Origin: Pocillopora verrucosa
Lineage: Eukaryota > Cnidaria > Anthozoa > Scleractinia > Pocilloporidae
Reading direction: 5' to 3'
Assembly: GCF_036669915.1 (NCBI RefSeq)
Contig: NC_089320.1
Span: 22,489,948 to 22,553,947, forward strand
Length of the DNA: 64,000 bases
The notes below the pieces were generated by a model. The model did no database searches. It was not told the origin of the DNA and was given only the letters and a program-made list of their open reading frames with translations. Shown one piece after another: positions 11,828 through 24,700 of the stretch. Both the position numbers and the translations under genes were made by a program. Within the stretch, counting starts at the first letter, position 1. The number at the start of each line of letters is the position of its first letter.

Positions 11828-14800
11828 CTAAACCATGGAAAAATAAAAGATTGTTAATGTAGACAGAAAGAACATAATTAAAAATAACATACGAAAAGCA
11901 CGATCCAAAATAGCGACCACCGTGTTCCACTCGTCTTTTTTTTCCTGCACATCTTCGTTTTTGGCTACTTCTTTGGTCAGAATTTGAACACATTCCAGCA
12001 GCTTCTCCTGCATTTTCAGCATTTCTTCCATTCGCCTGTCGCCGTTGTTTAAAGGCTTCCTGACCTCGCCATCTGTTCCCGTCTCAGAGTTATGCTGCTC
12101 TACTCCATGATCTTCATTACTGCTTAGACTCACATCGCTGGATTGTATGCACCAATCTTCCACCTGCGAGACAGACATTCTCGGGATAGATTCCTGCTCC
12201 CTTAGTCCAGGCCCTGATTTATAATTTCCTTTTAAGACTTTTGAATGAGAAATCCGTTTGACAAGTGAGTGAATATCGTTATGGCGTGTAGCCAGGCTGT
12301 GGTCTGGGGATGAAGCTTTGTATGTGGAAGCGTTCTCAATCTTGGTTTTTTCATTTACTCTGTACTCCATTGCAATTTTATTTCTGCGCAGAAAAGTAAC
12401 ATCACCTAGTTCTTGTATGTCCTGTTTTCTATGGCGAGGGACTTTAACACGGAGTAATTGTGCCATCCAATTGAAGACAATGTGTCGAATCCAAACTGGC
12501 ATGTCTGATGAAGCAGGATCGTGAAAATGGCACTTGAGAATGAAGCACGTGGCGAGAAGAGCCAGTGAAACCTAAAGGAGGATATATGTATCAAGCTGAA
12601 TGAGCAACTGAAGACGGATATCTTGCTAGATATTAACTTATTTATGATAACAGAGGAGCGAGGTCCTTGAATATTTTCGTCGACTCTGAGAGTTATAATA
12701 TGTATTAATTGACTGAGTAGGGAAGCCGGACGAAAAATATTTGGCTCAAGGTCATGACGTACGGATTTTAGCGCAGCGAGGTCCGTGCGTCATGACCGAA
12801 AGTCAAATATTTTTCAGTTCGGGCTCTCCTACTCAATTAATACCGGTATATAATACAAATAACAAGATATGGAAACAAAGATATATCAATTCGACCAAAT
12901 GCGATCAAAATGTTCTTCGACAAACTACGTCTTTGACATTTTTCTGATTTTAAAATTAAAGGAGTTGACAGACATACCTCAAAAATCGCACCACTAAAGT
13001 ATATTGATATGACTGGTATCACTTCTGAAGTTGATGGCATGATATCTGCCACAAGCAACATGAACACAGTCATGGCTAACAGGTTTGTGATCACTAACGT
13101 GATACGTTCACCAGAATCAGGGGGAAGGTAGAAAGCCGTTACTGTCAACACTGTAATGGAATAATACATGTATGAAGGGGATAAGTTTCTAAAGTAACTG
13201 GAATGCTGCGATAGTGTTTGTGTGTGTGTGTGGGGGGGGGGGGGGAGGGGGAGAGAGTTTTTACAGGATTTATTAACTTAGATGATATTGAAAATTGGCC
13301 ACCACAAAGAGTTTTAAAAACAGCTGACATTTTGAGGGTTGGCCCCTTGTCAAAGCGAATCGGGCATTGACGAAAGGCTAGCGTTCGAAACGTCAGGTTT
13401 AAAATCATATGTATACGTCGAGATCCAAATTACGTTTTACACTTAATAGAATGCCTGAAGAACAAATCAGATGGTCTCTAAAAGTAACCTCTCATCACCG
13501 AGAAAATGTAAATTTTTTCTTCATCAAAATAGTAAGGACTTTGATTGTCATTATCATCATCTTGACTGAGGACAATTTTAGTTTGCGAGGTTATCATAAT
13601 AAAAGTCAAATTTTTTTTATGGCTCAGCTTATAATTTATTACTTTTGCAGTTTCTCTTCGTTACCTGTTATCAGCAGACATGGTATGATCAGATTCATGT
13701 AATAAAACAAAGCCAATCTCTGTATTCTCAGGGTGTAAGTAACATCCGGGTAGGGCTCTGGACAACAAACGTAATAGATTACATTCCTCTTTGCTGGAAA
13801 CGAGATGAGTTCCCATTCGCCGTTGCTGACAAACTTTGTCGTGTCTGCAAGGAGTGCCTCTGGTACCATGTCCACACGAAAACCATCGTACGTCCAGGAA
13901 CCGAATTTCAGATCACAAGCCTATTAGTAGACGAATCATAACTGTCAAAAACTTCAAACTGCTTGTTCCTTTACCGTGATTCTAGGTCTCATGAATTATT
14001 TTCAGGGACATCTTCAATTGAGTGCCGAATGTAATCCGGAATTGCTTCGTTTTTTCAATACTTCCTTATGTGATTGGTCCAAAAACCTCGCGCCACTTCC
14101 TAAACCAATCAGATACAAAACTAAAACCAACCACAACTTGATCATTCGAGTTTCCCCGCTCTTCGGGCGGTTTGCTTGTTTGTACTTCGAGTTCTCAGTG
14201 GCTATTTATGGTGATATTTCCTTGCTCGGATTGCATGGCTGTTGTGATTGCTTTGGTTCTCGTTTTACAAAATTCAATCGAACTGTGCTCTATCTTTGAA
14301 ATCCGAACGTAACCTTGAATCACATGTTAATCAGTGGATGTTTCGGAGATCCTTACCTGGGTATCGAAAGGGAAATACTTGACGTCCATCTTACAAGAGC
14401 TGTACAGGATCACAGGTGTCAGCCACATGTTCCAACCAGTTGAGTTGATTACTATCTGTGTATGAAACTGATCCATTCCACCCTCACGTTCGTGGTCAGC
14501 GCTAAAAATTAAACTTTATTATAAGGAGCTTCAAGTATAAGTAACCAGCTACGAGCTGAAAAGTGCAACATTGAAAGAATGTTATTCGTTACTACTACTT
14601 TGAATTCTCTCTTTCGTTTTACAAAATCATTTTACATAGAATACTTCGCTGATCACAAACTGCATTTAAGAACAGATATAAGCATATCGTGTAGAGGGTA
14701 AACGAAAAAGCTCTTCCCGAGAGTTTTTTGTGCCACAAGTGTTGTTTGTAAAGTCATATTTTAATATTCTAAATTTGGGTTTGAAACGAATGCCTGAACT

Positions 14801-17072
14801 GGCTTTGGTAGTTAGTCTCGTTGGTTTAATAATCAAAGAGAGCTACAGGTCCAAAAACGTTTATCATCCTCTTACATTCCTTACTCCGCTTAGCTTACAG
14901 GATTACATTTTTAACTTACTTATTGTATAGGTAGATGTCTGGTATCCAGACCTGTGAAGAGTGAACATTGACAGATTTTATTCCACCAAAGTCTGTTTGG
15001 TTCCAAACAAGGAAAGGATTGTTCCAAACCTATCAGAATAAAATGAATCATTCTACAATCAGGGTAGGGTAATTTAGCATTATCAGCTGAGTTGATAACG
15101 TGAATTGGTCACCGTAAAGGGTGTGAATGGCACATCACTAAATTTTGAGTTTAATTGATCATGCTTTTTTTGTAGGGTAATTTGGCATTATCAGCTGAGT
15201 TGATAACGTGAATTGGTCACCGTAAAGGGTTTGCAAATTGAAAGCTGACGCTTCGAGTGTTATCAACTCAGCTGATAATACTAAATTACCTTGTTATACT
15301 CTCCCACCGACGCAGCACCACAGTTTATTTAGAAACTTACCTCATGCCTTTTTATAAATATATGAGAAGCTAAACATACAGGGATTTTGATTGGTTCTTA
15401 CTTAAGATCTATTGAAAGACAGACGCATCATTTTGGCTCTTTTATCGTATAAAACAAATTATGGATTCCATACTGCCTTGGGTTTGTACAGTAATAGATC
15501 ACAGAAAAATGTTGAAAGAGCTTCAGTGACACACTCGGCGGCTCCTTGCGTGCCTCTTTTTCGTTCTTACCACATTTTGACGTCATCTGTGATCTATCTG
15601 ACTAAACAGATGTACGGCAAAGTGGAATCTATATGTATAGCTAGAAAAAGCTCAATTTCCCTTCACTCATCCCTTTTGGTCTTCTATCCGATACTAGATA
15701 TTATACTAGATACATTGTGCAACCATCTTTGGTAAGGTATCCAGGAAACAGAAATTCCTACCTGTCTGACCCATACACTGGTCTGCAAGAGCTGATTCTT
15801 CTCGTCCTGCAGAAAAGTAAATAAAAATAAAATATGAATCTCTCGTAGCCATTGAAAAGTTGCATCAAGCCTATCGCGTAATAGTTTAATACTTTCCGGT
15901 TGTTTGGATTGAGTTGTGGTCGTAAAACACAACACATCACAACCTCTGTTTTCGCTGGTAAGTCGTATTGAAAAAAGCGGGAGATTATTTTATTTTGTTT
16001 TGTTTTTATTTTTTGAGCCTAGAAAACGGGTAGTTCTTACTACAAGTCTACGCGGTAGACTCCAAAACCCATCAGCAACTTAACTGAATATTTATGCAAC
16101 AGAAGTGGACAACCTTTCTACATCGTTGTCTCCATTTGCAACTTTTTTGAAATTTCATAGCGAAAAATCTCCGAGGAACTCTTTGAAAATAAGATTCTGG
16201 CAGACATGAAGTAAGCGTAAGGGTGTAAATGAAGCTTAGGTGGATGTTTGTAATGTGCTAATTTCTGATTTATTATCAACAGTTCTTCTAAAGAAGTTAG
16301 TGAAATACAGGAAACCTACTACATTAATGATCTGGTGAAGAGAAATGCCAAAGGTGACAGTGACGCGGTCTGACTTGTTCTCGACAGGCCGCAATTGTGG
16401 ATTGTAGTTGGTAAACAAGTATTTCAACAACCGCTGTTCGTCGTCGTCGTCTATTCTCATCTCAGGTGCAGAGTTTCCTGGCACTAGTCAATCACAATTT
16501 AAATGAATTAAAAATTTGATTTAGTAAACTGCATCAAGTGAACATCTTCACTTAAAAAAAAGCAACCTAATTTGCCCTAAAATAGCTGATAAATCTCGGC
16601 CACACACACAAGCAATTCAGTAATGTTAAGGACACCCACACTCATCTACAATTCATGAAACAACACAGTTAGTACTCTTCGAAAAAAAAAGTTCAGCGTA
16701 AAGCAGGTCCATAAAGACGCATATCGTTGTGAGTTTTTTTTTCTAAATTTATTTTTTTTCAGGAATCAAGTGCTTCTTCTCTGCAGTTTTTATAAGTGTG
16801 GGACTTAAAACCCAAATTTGAGGTTTACAGTGGTAGTGAAACACAATGAGAACGCTTTTCATTTTCACTGCAGGTAATTCAATCAGTTTTACATATGCGG
16901 TTACCGTTCGTATTTGGTTCGAAATTGCGGACGTGCCTGCGTGTTTCATTGCAGGTTTTAAAAACCCTTTCTCTTTGATTAACCTACCTTGTTTTGTTGA
17001 ACATCCCGACAGAAAATAAATGGCAAGAAAAATTATTTTTGGAAAGGTGAAATCTCTGATGAAAAGCCACAT
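11828..17072 (-). CDS. Gene B: nicotinic acetylcholine receptor alpha-type subunit
   Basis: Alpha-like subunit of a cation-selective Cys-loop channel. Exons in transcription order: 17072-16988 (signal peptide, gtaggt donor), 16483-16320, 15806-15762, 15029-14920, 14501-14357, 13920-13665, 13150-12978, 12571-11828. Phases match gene A and give 573 residues. Visible features: acidic DDDD run before the first ligand-domain helix, loop D Trp in VWNNPFL, loop A IPDIYLYN, Cys-loop C171/C185, Trp192 in GSWTYDG, vicinal C235-C236 in [10 protein letters not shown]2 [17 protein letters not shown] with Asp rather than Glu at 20', and TM4 at the extreme C-terminus. The 45- and 110-nt exons match the sizes known for vertebrate nAChR exons 3 and 4. 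It converges on A and is head to head with C. Several fold-back repeats lie in its introns. Confidence 0.93.
12703..12842. repeat. Fold-back (MITE-like) element in intron 7 of gene B
   Basis: The outer ends tattaattgactgagtagg and its near-complement at the right end pair. The inner arms include gtcatgacgtacgg and ccgtgcgtcatgac with a short loop. The whole forms one imperfect hairpin of about 140 nt with no coding capacity. Confidence 0.75.
13217..13257. repeat. GT tract followed by G tract
   Basis: A (tg)n run passes directly into a run of about 14 G and then a GA-rich tail. It is simple-sequence DNA in intron 6 of gene B and length errors are likely here. Confidence 0.9.
13263..13396 (+). 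repeat. Dispersed non-coding element in intron of gene B
   Basis: Carries gaaaattggccaccacaaag, a block like ttggccccttgtcaaagcg, then gacgaaaggctagcgttcg and aaacgtcagg. The inner blocks are partly inverted. The opening block resembles those at 15065, 15174 and 52855, so it looks like one family of small elements. Confidence 0.55.
14062..14300 (+). repeat. Dispersed repeat, best-preserved copy (intron of gene B)
   Basis: Blocks in order: gattggtccaaaaacctcgc, gccacttcctaaaccaatca, an AAACCAACC block, cgggcggtttgctt, gagttctcagtggct and gttgtgattgctttggtt. The same order appears inverted at 45440-45690 and 60060-60300. No coding frame or terminal repeat was recognised. Confidence 0.65.
15059..15300. 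repeat. Direct plus inverted repeat cluster in intron of gene B
   Basis: Two direct copies of a block of about 58 nt (15065-15122 and 15174-15231) contain attatcagctgagttgataa and gtgaattggtcaccgtaaag. A third, inverted piece (about 15259-15294) carries gttatcaactcagctgataa. The arrangement can form a hairpin and looks like a nested or rearranged MITE-like element. Confidence 0.75.
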
Positions 17073-20000
17073 CTTAGCATACGCAGCAGAAACCCAAACT
17101 CCAGTCTCAAAATCAGTACGTAGCTACGGACGATAGAGAATTCTGGCAATTGTCTTCAATCCTTCTCCTTCTTAGAAACTGAAACTAGAGTAAATGATAA
17201 AAACCTCCCGTGAAAAGTCGTCAATATGGTGATAGATAGACATGCAGTTGCTTTTACACGTGTTCAAACCCAGTTATATTAGGGTCCCCTGAAGGCATTT
17301 AGTTCCTTTTTGAACAAATAATTCAAAATCATGTCTCAAGCCGGTTAATAACATCTTAAAATGTTGAATTACAGAGTTAAAGAGGATGCGGTATAGTGGA
17401 ATTAGCAAATGATTGGTCCGCTTCTCCAAAGGATTTGTGGCCGGGAGAGCATTTGATGGGCCTTTGTAGAGGATGTTTTTGGCGCAGCAAGTCACACTTG
17501 AATTTTTTTTTCATACAAAAAGTCTATCATCGTAACTCTTTGGCTCTTGTCGAGATTCACTGCGCGATGGAATTAACAATTACCCCCAAAAAAATAAATA
17601 GAACGAAAAAAACAAGAGCTGTTGTGATTAAATTACTTCCCTACCAACAGAGCTTATTATGCATACATCATCCTGTTATCAAGGAATTGAAAAATATTTT
17701 TACTTCCCCTAATACGATGTCTCTTTCAAAATGAAATAATACGCGAAAAAAAATTAATAAGAAATTAAGGAATATTGATAAACCGAAATAAAGAACCGCC
17801 TTAATGCATTTCAGGTGAAGCTCTGATGTATCTGATGATGCTTCGAGTTAAAAAACTCCACTCGCTCGCTATAAAAATAGAAGTGTTTTCTTCCGGTAAT
17901 TTCAACGCCTGGGAAGCAGATCAAAACTTTTTCCGTCTTCATTTGCTTTGGAAGTCTTAGTGAAAATTATGCCTAACAGACGTTTGTGATGTTATCTGTT
18001 TAGACTAAGCCGGTATATTCAGTATTTCACAAATTTTTTTTAAACGAAAAGTTACACGTGCCAATCTTTTACGATTCCATTAAGCAAATTTATCATTCCA
18101 GCCCTAAAAATTGCGTTTGGAAAAGTCTTGTCCTCGAGTAAAGGCACTGTGTTGGTTACAACAATTCCAATTTTTTCTTGGGGGATGACAGAGCTAAATG
18201 TATATCGTGGAATTCACCGATCCTTTACTAATGTTATATACTCACCAGTTAAACAATTATTGGCCGATCGCGGTTAAATCTTCTATTTTGTACCACTTTA
18301 GAGAGAGATTACAACTTAATATCTTTAACAATGTGGCTCACTCCAATTTCAAAAGCCTAATTTACATTTATGATAATTGGAAACAAGCAGGTTTCTGACT
18401 CTAACTTTTCGCGCGGGTAACTATCTTAACGTTTTTAATTGGGGCCGGTAGAGGCGTCAAAGCAAAGTTTAAATAAAACTGCAAATGAGCGTTTTGAATC
18501 ACTTCCAAACCCACGAGGAAAACTCTTGCTTACATTGTAAAACACTCGTCGAACTAAAGTGGAAGGCGAATCGTCTCAACAGCCATCTTGATAAAATTCA
18601 CGTTACGTACGTAGTACGTTAGGGAGAAAAAAAGCTTGGTGAAAGACATGATTAAAATAATGTATTAATTAAATAATTTTAAAAATCGGACGCATCATCA
18701 GTCAGTTACCTTCGGTAAAGATGAGCTTCTAATTTGAACGCTTTCAGTCTCTTGACTCAGGAGAAGCTTATGTTTTCGTGTCACCTACAATTAATTTTCC
18801 GAACGGTCTTGCCTTAATACAACTACCACTCCTGTTCCACGCTGAAGATAATTACTTTATTTCAATGTAGTCGTGAGATAATTACTTGTGTTCTGATTGG
18901 TTCTTACTTAGCCCGTATTTTGCAATACAGACCGTCTCCGCGGAAACGGTCATGGGCCTTTATCTTTGCCTAGACAAGTCTGGTCTGAGTGCCGTGTAAT
19001 TATAATAAAAAACTAATTACTAATTTTGCTTGCCCGAGCTGTACTGGAAATTATTGGTCCTCGGTCGTTTTTGTCTTTTACTGCCCTCGGTCCGTACACC
19101 CCCCTGCCACGACCTCGGGCCAATATTCCCTGGTAAGGCCCTGTTATAATTAGTAAGAAGTTGAAAAGAGAGGTGTAAATTGCATTCTTTTTTGGCAGAA
19201 TTGCCTCGTTAATTGAAGGACTTAATCAATCCTCATATGAGAACAATTCACTCAGGGGAGAACTAAATTGAGACTGGAACATTTCCCGAAACACAAATTC
19301 GTGACCTTCTTCTAAATCTGGAAGGCGTGCGTAGAATAAAATATCTGACCTTAGCCAGAAAGAAAATGTTGTTTATAAATTCTAACTTCCCCTATTGTTA
19401 AATGAGTCCATCCAGTCTATTGTCTGTATCTTTTCAGTCCTTTGATTATCTTCTCTATATATTCCGTTGCATGGTGAAACAATTGGTAAAATGAACAGCT
19501 GATTATATATTGTCGGGCATATTGCTGAGATAAAATAAAATGGAATTTGGAATTCCATTTTTTCCTTACCTCAACATAAGTTTCACTGAAATGATAAATT
19601 TACCGCGCGTATAATAGTCCATATATTTTCTGAATGTAAATATTTCCAGAACCATTAACAACATCTTTTTAACAAGCACAAACTATAAAAACCGCCATAC
19701 AAACTACGTTTGACCGGTTCTGTCGCCCTTAATTATGTGGTAAGATAGCGTGAAAACAGATGGCTGGGCCAAAGGATTTGAGTGCCATTGGATTGCCTAC
19801 CGAAGACCGATTAAGGTCAAATGCATTAATTAACTAAAGGGTATCGTAGAAAATATACCCGACATCCTAGCTAATTCTTTATTTCATCCCTTGACAGCGG
19901 TTAAATGCGTTTGATTCTGGTAAGCCGAGCGGTTCAGTTATGTATAGAAAGAGATTTATCAGCTCGCATTTTAAAACTTTCACCCGTCTATTTGTATTTG

Positions 20001-21726
20001 AAGACAAATTTATCACATCAATAATAACACTGTGGGTTGCGGCGATCCTATCTCTGAACCATTTTCTGATTCACAACAGACAAGATTGATCTGAGAAATT
20101 AAACCTAATTGAATTATGAAAAAAAAATGTATGAAGTTTTTCTTCATTTATTTTGTTTTTAAAGAGCTAATAGTCCACTCTTTCAACTGGTCCTTCGGAC
20201 GCCCAAAACACTGGGGGAAACTGGGTATCCGTGATAATCGCGTAGAATCAACTCCATGCAAGTGTATCACGAACAGATTAAAAGCCAAGAGAAAGGTTGT
20301 TGTTCCAAATTTACAAGGCCTGTCGTCTATCGTGTCGCACGAGGCTCGTTCGGGATCAAGTTTCATTAATCAAAATATATTGTAGAGCAGTTTTGAAAGT
20401 TGCCTTCTGCTGACAAAAACCATTTTTAAGAATAGACTTATAACTAAATTAATTTTGTCAAACAAGCATGGTCGAGTTTCATAAACATGAAAATTAATGA
20501 TATGGGTGTAAACAGGTGAAGTGCACTCTTCATTATCATCAACAAAGGGCCCCGAAATAGACACGCGACAAAGCGGTGAGGCGCCTGAATGCAAAAATAA
20601 TGCAACGGTCTCACATACTTTGATATAGTAATTGTTATGAGTAGAAATTTTCACGATTTATACCCACCAGTTAGCTCATGGTAACGACAACTTTTTCCAG
20701 ATTTACTCAGAATTAAAGGAATCGCCCCTCTTTGCAATGCTTAAACCGTGTCTAGAAATAGAAGAGAACTATTGGAAAAAACGTTTGTTTGGGAAGAAAG
20801 ATCCTAGAAAGGTGACGATAAACCAAAACGATATCAGGGTGGCTTGGGATCACGATAATAAGTTACAAACGACTGACTTGAAAAAAAAAAAGCCTTCGTT
20901 TTAAAGATGCACCAAGGGTGGCCGAAATCTTTCTAAGCCAATAAATATGTAGTTCCTCGGTTCACCGACCGGGTCAAACAGAGCACTTGTGGTTAGCACC
21001 TTTCAGCAAAGAAATTTGGCGGTAATTGATCATACAGTAGGGCATTTTGGCAAATTCACGAACTCTTTGGGTTTGTTTGATCTTAGTTGACTTGTTCTCG
21101 GTTGTCAACCAAGCATTTACTGTTTAGGCCTACTGTGGATCATCGTCTTGTAGGCGATATTACGCAGGTTTATTTTTATTAAAAACAGTGTCTTTTCTTT
21201 ACATCCGATCCGACATTGTTCCAAAGTTTTTTCACATTTAAGAGATCAATGTATCTTCCATATCAGTTACTAACCCTTCTCTTGTTCTTTAGAGATGTTC
21301 AGATAACACCGCCAACTGAAGTCCAAGAATTTTTTCATTGTTTCTTCAACAACCTCTCGACCGGTGTGTCTATGATCCGCATAAAAAAAGAAGTATTAGC
21401 TTCGATTCTACGTGCACAATTTCTTCTGAAGCTTTGATGTGTTTTGTCAGATGTTTAAATATAAATAAATCGGTGATTGATTTTAAACAGTTAAGTATTG
21501 TCTTCTGAAAGGCACAGTATGTAGAACTATAACAAAACATGCTTCATGTGGTTTCCGCCCGCATAACAAAGTCAACAAAGTGATAAACTTTGACATAATG
21601 TTATCTAGTTCCAGGATCGCTCTGTCGACGAATTTTAACCCTCTTCACTGTGATGAGAAGCAGCTTTGTGGCGGAGTAAAACTGTTAAAGTGAAAGATTT
21701 TCGTGCGACAACAACCTGAGATTAAG
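17073..21726. other. Head-to-head intergenic region between B and C
   Basis: About 4.7 kb that should contain the promoters of the divergent genes B (-) and C (+). It holds a dispersed repeat at 18885-19150. Reading frames of up to about 90 codons near 20116-20385 show no domain, splice context or homology that I recognise. No CpG-rich core stood out by eye. Confidence 0.45.
18885..19150. repeat. Dispersed GC-richer element
   Basis: A locally GC-richer block in AT-rich DNA, with ttctgattggttcttactta on one side and ctcggtcgtttttgtctttt, ccctcggtccgtacacccc and cgacctcgggccaatattcc on the other. The inverted sub-blocks (gaggcc/ggcctc-like and cctcggt motifs) and lack of coding capacity point to a non-autonomous element. 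Confidence 0.5.
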
Positions 21727-24700
21727 ATGAGTTTTGCTGTGGCAGTGGCATTGTGTTTTTCCGTGTTAAAAACCGTTTTGGGCGCAAACAATACAGGTAT
21801 GTAAACATGTACTTTTCAATATTATTATATCACAATAGCTAATGTTTCAAACGTTTCACGTCAAACTAAGCCATCGTTTGGATAAATCTTCTAGAAACTG
21901 CAAATTGCTAGGCATTCTTAAAAGTAAAATGTGTTTGACTTTGTTTGGGTGAGTGTTTCGCAAAGTTTGGGAGTTGTCACTTATTTCCATACTTGTATCA
22001 CGAAAACAGAAAATTGTAGCTTAACAGAGGAGCTTTTATTAGGAAAACGTCGTAGATCTTATAAGGAATTGATCCTGACTTCGCTTTTAAGCTTTCAAGA
22101 GAAAACTCTCTTTTTACAGTGAAATATTTGATGTCATAACTCATTAGAAAAACTTGCGCTGCAACAGTTATGAACAAAAGGACCGACATTGCCCGACTCA
22201 GTGAGCTCCTGTATTTGACTCGATCAATTGCTGTGGATTGTCATGCATAAAATCACTTTTAACAACCACGCTTGTAGAAGACATCATTATCCTAAACATC
22301 GGAATTTGGGCCGGAGACTGAAACGTATCAGGAGAGCTCCTATATCACTTGTCAGTTAAGGGAGAAATATGAATTATTATTTCACGGCCGACAAAGTTAC
22401 GGTTTTTTGGTGATTATGTCGTCCAGATGTGACTTTGTTCGGATTAAGCAAATAAAACTGATGTGGGACAATCGTGAAGTGGATAACGGTGAATTATTAT
22501 GGCGATATTTGGTGTGCGTGTTGGTCAAGGGGAAATGCCGTTTGGATTAATAAACGGAACTTAAGTTATCTTCATCAAAGGACTGGCTCATAAATGGATT
22601 GAGGTGCAAAAATAAAACATTTCTTAAGAAGCTTATTCATAAAAGCCACTCATAACTCCAAAAATTTAGCTAAACATGAACACACGCACAAAATCACCCT
22701 CTCGCGGATAACAATTTGACCTAACATAAGTTGACGGGTAGGCTACCTTCATTAAGCTTTCAACCGACACATTTAATACATTCCAAGGCGAAGACGCATT
22801 TATATTTTAGTACAATTTTATCCAAAAAAAATAACAGTGATTAAGGCAGTCAAACAGAGTATTGTGTGAGCTTTAAGATGATAGAGTGTTGAGCTCATGT
22901 TGGTACAACAACACATTGTTTTTCCCTATGTCACCAATTGGGACTTTCTCTGTCAAAGTTAAGGAATCTACAAATAAACACAAATGCAATCGATGTGGTC
23001 TCTACTTGATGAAATCGAACCAAACTATCAAATACTTTTTTTTTCCTCTTTAAAATAAACAGTCAGGTTCCTTTAGAGGAAGTTACGCCACTTTTAAAAT
23101 GTTCTCCTGTCGTGAAACCTACCAGTGTGATTAAATACGATTTGAATAGGACACTGAGAGGGTTGGGGGAGGGGAGGGGAGAGAGTGTTTTTATCTGGGT
23201 ACTCTGGATTACTTCACCTGAGAGGGGATTTTTTTCCCAGGCCAAGACAGTTAGTGATTGGTTACTCCAGCCCATAATCAGTGGACTCAGGAAATTTCTG
23301 GATTGATTAATATCTTGAGAGGAAGCTTATGGTTCTCCTTAATCAAAACTTCTATAGTTCTAAAGATATGGACGGTATTAAGCATGTTGTCATTTACCGG
23401 CTTGTAAGTTAACTATACAAGATAACCATGTGTTCTGAAATTTTCGAAAGAGAGTTTTGGATTGTTCACTTCTCATATTTTTCTATATATGGACATCCTC
23501 AAGAACACTCCTTATAACTCTCCCTGATGGCTCTGTTTTAACATCTTAGTCAGTGAGGAGGCAAAAACTGTTTGATGATAGAGAAAGTTTGAGGATAAGG
23601 TGAGCAGCAAAGGCAGATCGACAGCTTCTTGTTTGGCAGCGGCAAGCTAATTTTTTTCCAATTTTTTTCGAAATTATGTTCCTCGTAGCAGTTATAGGAT
23701 ACTTTGCTTATAATACTAACGGTAAACCTAATTGCAAAACTGACATAACTCACAAACCATTACTTGGGATACTTTTATTATCTTCATTCAATTTTTTTTT
23801 TAAATACTCTGCATAGTCTAAAGGAATATCAATACTTAAATTACACAAGACACTTAAAACAATAGCAAAGTACACTGAGATACCGTTCATCTGGTGTGTG
23901 ACTATGTCCTACTTGGTTTTTTCTCCACTCTTACAAACAAATTAGACCCTTTGGTGATATATATAAAAGGTAACTTCATTGAATTTTTTTCTTCGCCGTT
24001 TCCATATCGATGAGGTGAAATTCAATACAATTATTCTATTATAACAAGTTACTAGACAACACTCAACGCTTTTAAATAAACTGACGAGTCAGACTGCCCC
24101 TGGGCAGTTAATTTACCTTTAATTAATTTGCCGATGAATGATGACAAAGAATTATTGTTTCCAAAACTTACACATCGTCTTCGGGTTATAAAACTAAACA
24201 ATCCGGACTTGCGATGTCTGTTTTGTCGCACTAGCTGGAATAAAACTTCGGATTTCGAACTATAACTGAAGCATATTTTTCTATATATGGACATCCTCAA
24301 GAACACTGCAAAATGTGACATTGAATGAGTTCTTGAAGCATTGTCTCTCAGAACAATTTTTTCAAGACAACTGCCAAGGATAGGGTCTGAAAAACGCGGA
24401 ACGACGTCATCATACGACAGGCTCAGCATAGAATATGAAAACGATGACGTGGAAATATATCATTCAACTACTAATTCAAAATTGTTAAATGGTTACACAG
24501 GGGTCCCACAAATTCCTTTCACCGCGCCTTCGTCTCAGCGCCATTCTTCCACGAGTGGAATAACCCACATGTCTCCCGACCGTGAGGAGCTCACCCTATT
24601 CCGAGACTTGTTCGATGGATACGACAAGCGGCTACGGCCGGCGCTGAGAAAGGAAGACAATGTTACAGTGATACTGGGTATATCTGTGCATCAACTCATT

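Noticed and set aside
20116..20385. 89-codon plus-strand frame beginning with a hydrophobic N-terminus
   Set aside because: The start is a poly-A-derived Lys run and the rest matches nothing known to me. The antisense frame over the same DNA is equally open.
24052..24429. 125-codon minus-strand frame near gene C exon 2
   Set aside because: It overlaps the supported plus-strand exon in antisense and has no domain or splice support.
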